Part shown: piece by piece, positions 7,243 through 12,179 of the stretch
How the letters are laid out: each line of letters opens with the position of its first letter
Numbering within the stretch: the first letter of the stretch is position 1
From: Armatimonadota bacterium
GTDB taxonomy: Bacteria; Armatimonadota; Zipacnadia; Zipacnadales; UBA11051
DNA length: 12,179 nucleotides
Reading direction: 5' to 3'
Assembly: GCA_003542955.1 (NCBI GenBank)
Contig: DPJP01000376.1
Location: forward strand, 1-12,179
Made by a program: the position numbers and the translations under genes
The notes under the pieces: model-generated
The model's input: the letters and a program-made list of their open reading frames with translations, nothing else
Database searches by the model: none
What the model was told of the DNA's origin: nothing

Positions 7243-7292
7243 GAGTCGCGTCGCGATATCGGCTGTCGAGGGTCTGCTGTGAGTCGCGTCGC
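7243..7292 (+). repeat. 12-nt direct repeat in the leader of the CorC operon
   Basis: GAGTCGCGTCGC occurs at 7243-7254 and again, exactly, at 7281-7292, with starts 38 nt apart. Both copies lie between the candidate promoter and the ribosome binding site of the first CorC gene. This could be a pair of regulator sites or a leader RNA element. I could not match it to a known magnesium riboswitch. Confidence 0.4.
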
Positions 7293-7313
7293 TGATGGGT
7301 TGCAGGAGACACG

Positions 7314-8624
7314 ATGCTCTATACTGGATTGGTCATCGCCGTACTCATCGTTGTGAACGCCTTCTACGTCGCCGCCGAGTTCGCGGCCGTCAGTGTGCGG
7401 CGAAGCCGGATTCGTCGTCTGGCAGACGACGGCAATGCATCCGCGCGCCGCCTCCTGCCCACACTGGAGGATGCCGCCAAGCTCGACCGGTACGTTGCCG
7501 CATGCCAGATCGGCATCACGATCTCCAGCTTGGTGCTAGGAGCCTTCGGACAGGCGCATCTCGCAGGCAAGCTCACCCCTGTCTTTGCCCAATGGGGTGG
7601 TCTGCAGGCAGTAGCGGCACAATCCACGTCTGCGGTGGTCGTGCTCGTGGGGCTGACAGTCGTCCAGATGGTCCTCGGCGAACTGGTGCCAAAGTCAGTC
7701 GCCCTGCAGTACTCAACGCAGACTTCGCTCTACACGGCCTTGCCCATGCGCTGGTCCCTCAGCCTCTTCTCCTGGTCTATCGCCGTGCTCAATGGGAGCG
7801 GTATCGCAGTGCTCAAGTGGCTTCGCGTACCGTACGGCGGACACCGTCACATCCACTCGCCGGATGAGATCGCCCTGCTCATCGCGGAGAGCCGTGACGG
7901 CGGCCTGCTCGAGCCTGATGAACACGATCGCCTGCACGAGGCGCTGCGCCTGACGAAGCGCACCGCCCGAGAGTTGATGGTACCCCGTCGACAGGTCATG
8001 GCCGTGGAGATGAATACACCGCTGGATGACGTTCTCACCCAGGTGGGAGAAGGACCCTACACGCGCGTACCCGTATACTCCGCGACCATGGATGAAATCG
8101 TCGGCATCCTTCACGCAAAGGACCTGATGCTTCGGTATTTCGAGCCCGGCGGCCTGAGTGATCTTGCCGAAGTGATGCGCCCCGCGGTATTCGTGCCCGA
8201 GTCCGTCACCGCGGATCGCCTTCTGGCCACGCTGAGGGAACAGCGCAGCCACCAGGCCATTGTCGTTGACGAGTACGGTGGGGTGGAAGGGCTGGTGACG
8301 GTAGAGGACGTTCTGACGGAGTTGCTCGGCCCGGTTGGTGACGAACTCAAGGAGGACCAACCAGAGCCGGAAACACTGCCCGACGGCCGTGTGCGCCTGC
8401 CCGGGCTGCAGCACGTGGATGGCATTGAGCAATGGACCGGCGTCGCCTGGGAGGGCGAGGCGACGACGGTAGGGGGCTATGTGATAGAACTCCTCGGCCG
8501 CATCCCTGCATCGGGCGAGCGGGTCACCATTCATGGAGTTGAGGTCGAGATCGAGAGCGTGGCTGACCATGTAGTCGGCTCAGTGTTGATCACACCGCTT
8601 CCGCCACTCGGGGGGGAGATGTAG
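7314..8624 (+). CDS. CorC/HlyC (CNNM) family membrane protein, first of a tandem pair
   Basis: A 436-residue inner-membrane protein of the family annotated as hemolysin C, CorC or CNNM, whose better-studied members take part in magnesium or other divalent-cation export. The DUF21/CNNM membrane domain spans about 1-175. It has an N-terminal helix (LVIAVLIVVNAFYVAAEFA), further hydrophobic stretches near 62-80, 100-120 and 145-168, and the family motifs NAFYVAAEFA (15-24) and GELVPKS (122-128). A CBS pair follows: CBS1 about 218-275 (ELMVPRRQV, RVPVY) and CBS2 about 285-340 (IVVDEYGGVEGLVTVEDVL). The C-terminal CorC_HlyC domain is about 355-428. The length is normal for the family. AGGAG at 7304-7308, 5 nt before the ATG, supports the start. 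The paralogue begins 2 nt after this gene, so the two are certainly one transcript unit and may form a heterodimer (inference). The transported ion is not shown by the sequence. Confidence 0.93.
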   Translation: MLYTGLVIAVLIVVNAFYVAAEFAAVSVRRSRIRRLADDGNASARRLLPTLEDAAKLDRYVAACQIGITISSLVLGAFGQAHLAGKLTPVFAQWGGLQAVAAQSTSAVVVLVGLTVVQMVLGELVPKSVALQYSTQTSLYTALPMRWSLSLFSWSIAVLNGSGIAVLKWLRVPYGGHRHIHSPDEIALLIAESRDGGLLEPDEHDRLHEALRLTKRTARELMVPRRQVMAVEMNTPLDDVLTQVGEGPYTRVPVYSATMDEIVGILHAKDLMLRYFEPGGLSDLAEVMRPAVFVPESVTADRLLATLREQRSHQAIVVDEYGGVEGLVTVEDVLTELLGPVGDELKEDQPEPETLPDGRVRLPGLQHVDGIEQWTGVAWEGEATTVGGYVIELLGRIPASGERVTIHGVEVEIESVADHVVGSVLITPLPPLGGEM

Positions 8625-8626
8625 TC

Positions 8627-9922
8627 GTGGAATACGTCATCCCTATCATCGTTATTATTGTGCTAATTCTTCTCAACGGGCTGTTCGTCGCGGCGGAGTT
8701 CGCTATCGTCGGCGTACCCCGCGCCACTATCGAGCGGCTGGCGGCGGAGGGGCAGCCGGTTGCGCGTCATGTGCGGCGAATCATACATGACCCACGTCGC
8801 CAGGATCGGTACATCGCGACGGCGCAGCTGGGGATCACATTGGCCAGTCTGGGGCTTGGCATGTACGGTGAACACGTGCTCGCCGAGTGGATTGCGCACG
8901 GTCTCAATGCGCTGGGAGCCTACCGGTGGGTCGCCGCGCATGCCCTCGCGAGTGTGCTCGCGGTCACAATCCTGACATACTTCCACATCGTCATCGGGGA
9001 GATGGTACCGAAGTCGCTCGCCCTCATCTACGCCGACCGGACCGCGCTATCAATTGCGCCGGTGATGTCAGTCATCCAGTATCTGCTCTATCCACTGGTG
9101 GTCACTCTGAATGGTATTGGCAATGGCATGCTGAAGCTGATAGGCATAGCGCGTGACTTCTCAGCCAGTCATTACCACACCGCAGATGAGATCGAGTACC
9201 TGGTGCGCGAGAGCGAGGAGGGCGGTCTGCTCTGCGGCGAAGCGTGCAGAGTGATGAAGGAGCTGTTTGGGTTCGGCGACTTGACTGCCGGCGAGGTGAT
9301 GGTCCCGCGGGTACGTGTTGCTGCCCTGTCTCTGGAGTCGACGTCTGAACAGATACTGGCTGCCATCCGCCAGTCACGCCACACCCGCTATCCGGTGTAT
9401 GAGGGGGATCTGGACCATATCATCGGCACGATCCACATCAAGGACATGTTCCCGCTACTCCACGCGGGCAACGCGTTGCGAAAGGACAGTATTCGACGCG
9501 CCCCGTACCTTCCGGAAACAGCGGGCCTTGACATGATTCTGGCCGCCATGCGTGAGCACCATGCGCAGTTGGTGGTGGTGATGGATGAGCATGGTGGCAC
9601 GGCCGGCATCATCACGCTTGAGGACCTCTTTGAGGAAGTTGTCGGAGACATAGACGAGACGACCACGGCGTGCGACATTGAGTGGCATGAGGCGGGCTGT
9701 CTCCAGGTGACCGGAACGACTCGGATCGAGGAGGTCGGTGAGGTCCTGAACGTCGCACTCGAACACGACCAGGTCGACACCGTCAGCGGGCTTGTACTGA
9801 CGCTCCTGAACCGCCCCCCGATAGTCGGCGATGAAGTCGTGTATCAGCAACTGCGTTTCCGCGTAACCGAGATTGACGGACACGGTGTCCGGGCATGTCT
9901 GGTCACGCTTGAGACATCCTGA
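8627..9922 (+). CDS. CorC/HlyC (CNNM) family membrane protein, second of a tandem pair
   Basis: A 431-residue paralogue of the upstream gene with the same architecture. The DUF21/CNNM domain is about 1-175, with a strongly hydrophobic first helix (VIPIIVIIVLILLNGLFVAAEF), NGLFVAAEFA at 17-26 and GEMVPKS at 124-130. The CBS pair is about 222-275 (EVMVPRVRV, RYPVY) and 295-342 (VVVMDEHGGTAGIITLEDLF). The CorC_HlyC domain is about 350-428. The start is a GTG 2 nt after the TAG of the first gene. GGGGGGAG (8611-8618) lies 8 nt upstream and overlaps the end of that gene, so translational coupling is likely. The two proteins differ enough along their length to be an old duplication rather than a recent copy. 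Such tandem pairs are frequent in bacteria. Role as for the first gene: divalent-cation handling at the membrane, with the ion not determined. Confidence 0.93.
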   Translation: MEYVIPIIVIIVLILLNGLFVAAEFAIVGVPRATIERLAAEGQPVARHVRRIIHDPRRQDRYIATAQLGITLASLGLGMYGEHVLAEWIAHGLNALGAYRWVAAHALASVLAVTILTYFHIVIGEMVPKSLALIYADRTALSIAPVMSVIQYLLYPLVVTLNGIGNGMLKLIGIARDFSASHYHTADEIEYLVRESEEGGLLCGEACRVMKELFGFGDLTAGEVMVPRVRVAALSLESTSEQILAAIRQSRHTRYPVYEGDLDHIIGTIHIKDMFPLLHAGNALRKDSIRRAPYLPETAGLDMILAAMREHHAQLVVVMDEHGGTAGIITLEDLFEEVVGDIDETTTACDIEWHEAGCLQVTGTTRIEEVGEVLNVALEHDQVDTVSGLVLTLLNRPPIVGDEVVYQQLRFRVTEIDGHGVRACLVTLETS

Positions 9923-9942
9923 ACGAGGATGCTGCGCACTTC

Positions 9943-9969
9943 CGGCATGCCTGCGGGTGAGGCACGCCG
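9943..9969. terminator. Hairpin between convergent genes, possible two-way terminator
   Basis: CGGCATGCCT (9943-9952) pairs with AGGCACGCCG (9960-9969) except for one A-C mismatch, with a 7-nt loop. It sits in the 62-nt gap (9923-9984) between the stop codons of the second CorC gene and the minus-strand beta-helix gene, where a shared terminator is expected. No T-run borders it on either strand. A weaker alternative stem, GCCGC/GCGGC (9966-9982), overlaps it. Confidence 0.4.
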
Positions 9970-9984
9970 CCCGGTCCGCGGCGC

Positions 9985-12179
9985 TTACTCGACCGCTATC
10001 TCGAAGTCATCGAAGCGGAACTGCTGGCCCTTGTCTTCCTTCCAGTTGCACAGGAACATGAAGCGGTAGAGATACCTCGTGCCGGGCGTCACGTCCCGGA
10101 TTGCGCGCAGGTCGATCGTCGCCTCATGCCACTGGTCATCATCGATGAGTCGTGGACCTTCGACCGCTATGTAGTTCTCCGTGCTGCGCGCGTCGGTGCC
10201 CCCGAGCACCCAGCCGCGCGGCACGCTGGGCGCGGCGAATGACTCCACGCACGGGGCGACCGCCACGCCGGGTGGGATACGGTAGCTGAAGCGGACGATG
10301 GGGAACTCGTCGATCACCCAGGCTCCGGGGGCGACGGCTCCGGCTGCGCGGTTATCCTTGCCGGCTTCCCGGAACAGCCGCATACACATGCCCTCCCCCG
10401 TCTCGCGTTTGACGTGCTCATAGCCTGTGAGCCAACTGCGGTAAAACTTGAACTGGTAGCCCCAGTGGCTCGCCTGCGTCTGTGGCTCGAAGTCCGCCTG
10501 CACCAGCGGCGCGCCGGGCGCACGAGGTTCCTCGACACCGACGAACACCACATCCATGCCGCGCTCGCCGTTGTCGAATTCGCAGCGGACGATGACACCA
10601 TGGTCGGCGGCCTCATCCCAGGCGTGCTCCGGTGATGGCTCGTCGGAGAATGTACCGTCCCGGAAGTCCCAGCGGACGGAGGCCAGAGTCTTCCCGAACG
10701 TATCGAGGCTGAAGCGCACCGGCTGTCCGGGTACCGGGTATGGAGGGTCTGCCAATGCCACGACCCGCGACGGGTGCATGCCGCCATGCTCGAATGCCCC
10801 GATGTCTGGCCCTTCCCCGCTCCACGGCAGGCTCACAGGCATGCCGTCAGTCCACGTCACCTCGCGGTCCAGGTGCAGCAGGGCAGGGAGATAGTATCGC
10901 AACTCGATGCGCTCGATGCGGGCGAGGTTGTCGCCGGCGCCGACTGCGATCCAGTCGCCCTTCTCACTCTCGATGCCAAGGCCATCAGAGAAGGCCCGGC
11001 CATCCGTGACCGGCAGCTCGCGGCTGCTACCCGCGCCGATTGCCAGGGCCAGCGGCACGGCGGCGTCCATGCAGGCGCTGTCGGCACTGATGCGGAAGTC
11101 GTTGGCCTCCGCATTGATGAAGCCCGGCTCTGCATCGATATTGTCCTGGAACTCGGACCAGAACCCCTGCAGCAGTGGCGTCTTCTTCTCAGCGTCCGCG
11201 ACCGTCACAATCTCGCGGCGAAAGTCGATCACCGGCTGGTTGGGCTCGGTGCCCCGGAACAGGTTGCCGCGCACGCGGTTATCGCGGCTGACATCGCTGC
11301 CGTAGGTAAGTTGCACATTGCCGCCGGTCCAGTCGTTGCGGACAAATGCGTTGTTGGCAAGCTCGTTGGAGCTGATTGCCAGACCGTTGAGTTCCCACGC
11401 GTGCCCGAGGTTACCCACCAGCGTGTTGTGATAGATGCGGGAGTTCATCAACCTGAATGGCTCCCGGAAGTACTTGGTGGGGGCCGCGCCCATCGGCATG
11501 TAGCTGCCGGAGTTCAGCGGCGTGTGCAGGTTGCCGAAGACGCGGTTGAAGCGGAAGATGCTGTCGATATAGAGGTTCTTCGCGCGGCTGTCGGCCGAGT
11601 ACCCGCTATCGCGGGCACGCGTGATGATATTGCCCTCGACCAGCAGCCTGCCCGACGCCCAGAACTCGTAATTCCGGCCCCAGGGGTTCTGGAAGCAGTT
11701 GCCGCGCACTATGATGTTGCGTGATGTTGTTATCTGGATTGGGCTGTGACCGACGCGCTCGAACGAGTTGCCCTCGATCAGCACGTATGAGCACTCGAGG
11801 ATGTTCCACATGTTGCCGTTGACGCGGTCTTTGCTGAACACGTTGTCGATCAGTCGCACCTGCTCGGAGTTGGCAACAGTGGCTGTCGGGCCGGCGTTCC
11901 GCATGACGCAGCCCTGGATCGTCAGGTGGTGGCAGTTGCTCGCCGACACCCAGCCCGCGCCCCCGGCGTTGATGCGGAAGCCCTCGACACTGATATAGCC
12001 GCGACCATTGGGCGCGATCGCTGATCCGGAGCCGACTGTGAGCACGGCGGCCAGCGGCTCGGCGGAGCGATAAACAACCGGCGCTTCCGCGTCGCCTGAC
12101 GTCTCCGGCGCGATGTTGCCCGGATACTCGCCCGGCAGGAACACGGCCGTATCCCCCGGCTGAAGCGTCGCATTGGCCT
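9985..12179 (-). CDS. Right-handed beta-helix protein with PKD domain and C-terminal jelly-roll-like region (5' end outside window)
   Basis: A large, probably exported protein, seen here without its N-terminus. The frame stays open to the window edge, reading ANATLQPGDT ahead of a GTG at 12142-12144 that is unlikely to be the start. Numbering from that codon, about 1-300 is a parallel beta-helix with Asn-rich rungs (VLIEGNSF 121-128, IIVRGNCF 144-151, LLVEGNII 167-174, RIYHNTLVGN 236-245, VRGNLF 291-296). DFRISADSACMDAA (349-362) and PDIGAFEHGG (446-455) are the usual closing motifs of such helices. A PKD-like domain spans about 465-535 (VRWDFRDGTFSDEPSPEHAW). Residues about 548-719 form a lectin- or carbohydrate-binding-like jelly roll ending in FRFDDFEIAVE. 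Related folds include pectate lyases, epimerases and surface proteins; I see no diagnostic catalytic set, so enzyme or adhesin cannot be decided. It converges with the CorC operon and is transcribed from a separate promoter beyond the window. Confidence 0.85.
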   Translation of the reverse strand, partial: ANATLQPGDTAVFLPGEYPGNIAPETSGDAEAPVVYRSAEPLAAVLTVGSGSAIAPNGRGYISVEGFRINAGGAGWVSASNCHHLTIQGCVMRNAGPTATVANSEQVRLIDNVFSKDRVNGNMWNILECSYVLIEGNSFERVGHSPIQITTSRNIIVRGNCFQNPWGRNYEFWASGRLLVEGNIITRARDSGYSADSRAKNLYIDSIFRFNRVFGNLHTPLNSGSYMPMGAAPTKYFREPFRLMNSRIYHNTLVGNLGHAWELNGLAISSNELANNAFVRNDWTGGNVQLTYGSDVSRDNRVRGNLFRGTEPNQPVIDFRREIVTVADAEKKTPLLQGFWSEFQDNIDAEPGFINAEANDFRISADSACMDAAVPLALAIGAGSSRELPVTDGRAFSDGLGIESEKGDWIAVGAGDNLARIERIELRYYLPALLHLDREVTWTDGMPVSLPWSGEGPDIGAFEHGGMHPSRVVALADPPYPVPGQPVRFSLDTFGKTLASVRWDFRDGTFSDEPSPEHAWDEAADHGVIVRCEFDNGERGMDVVFVGVEEPRAPGAPLVQADFEPQTQASHWGYQFKFYRSWLTGYEHVKRETGEGMCMRLFREAGKDNRAAGAVAPGAWVIDEFPIVRFSYRIPPGVAVAPCVESFAAPSVPRGWVLGGTDARSTENYIAVEGPRLIDDDQWHEATIDLRAIRDVTPGTRYLYRFMFLCNWKEDKGQQFRFDDFEIAVE

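Noticed and set aside
6969..7295. Small gene overlapping the end of the ceramidase-like gene
   Set aside because: Its first part is the ceramidase frame read out of phase, it has no ribosome site, and the rest shows no recognisable protein character.
7241..7313. Magnesium riboswitch (M-box or ykkC-like) in the CorC leader
   Set aside because: The leader is only about 70 nt and shows none of the conserved cores I would expect; only the direct repeat is evident.
7314..9922. Pore-forming hemolysin or toxin function for the tandem HlyC-named proteins
   Set aside because: The hemolysin name is historical; DUF21, CBS pair and CorC_HlyC domains mark cation-transport proteins.

Overview
The window is GC-rich (about two thirds G+C by eye) bacterial chromosome with seven protein-coding genes and no RNA gene, insertion sequence, phage gene or CRISPR array that I can see. 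Several families present (DUF4838, FG-GAP/ASPIC-UnbV, ceramidase-like, PKD-bearing right-handed beta-helix, and a divergent SGNH hydrolase) are typical of Planctomycetota, Armatimonadota, Hydrogenedentota, Lentisphaerota and similar environmental lineages. The sequence alone does not decide between them.

Layout. (1) Positions 3-7114, plus strand: four genes in a row for an SGNH-type hydrolase, an 825-residue DUF4838 protein, a seven-repeat FG-GAP protein with an ASPIC/UnbV tail, and a neutral-ceramidase-like protein. The first three have export signals; the fourth does not. Their spacings are 242, 46 and 137 nt. Only the DUF4838 and FG-GAP genes are close enough to suggest tight co-transcription, and a strong hairpin lies even between those two. 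The 242-nt gap holds two abutting perfect palindromes. (2) Positions 7115-9922, plus strand: a leader with a good sigma70-like promoter and a 12-nt direct repeat, then two tandem CorC/CNNM-family membrane proteins separated by 2 nt. This looks like an ordinary housekeeping ion-transport operon. (3) Positions 9985-12179, minus strand, converging on the CorC pair: the 3' part of a large beta-helix/PKD protein whose 5' end lies beyond the window.

Interpretation. The exported proteins (SGNH hydrolase, DUF4838 with a GH67/GH20-like N-terminal domain, Ca-binding beta-propeller, beta-helix protein) suggest handling of extracellular glycans. That is inferred from families and context, and no substrate can be named. 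The most useful oddities are the loss of the usual nucleophile serine in the ceramidase-like protein, the double palindrome before the DUF4838 gene, and the divergent oxyanion block in the SGNH protein. I do not see a clearly new defence, mobile or RNA-guided system here.
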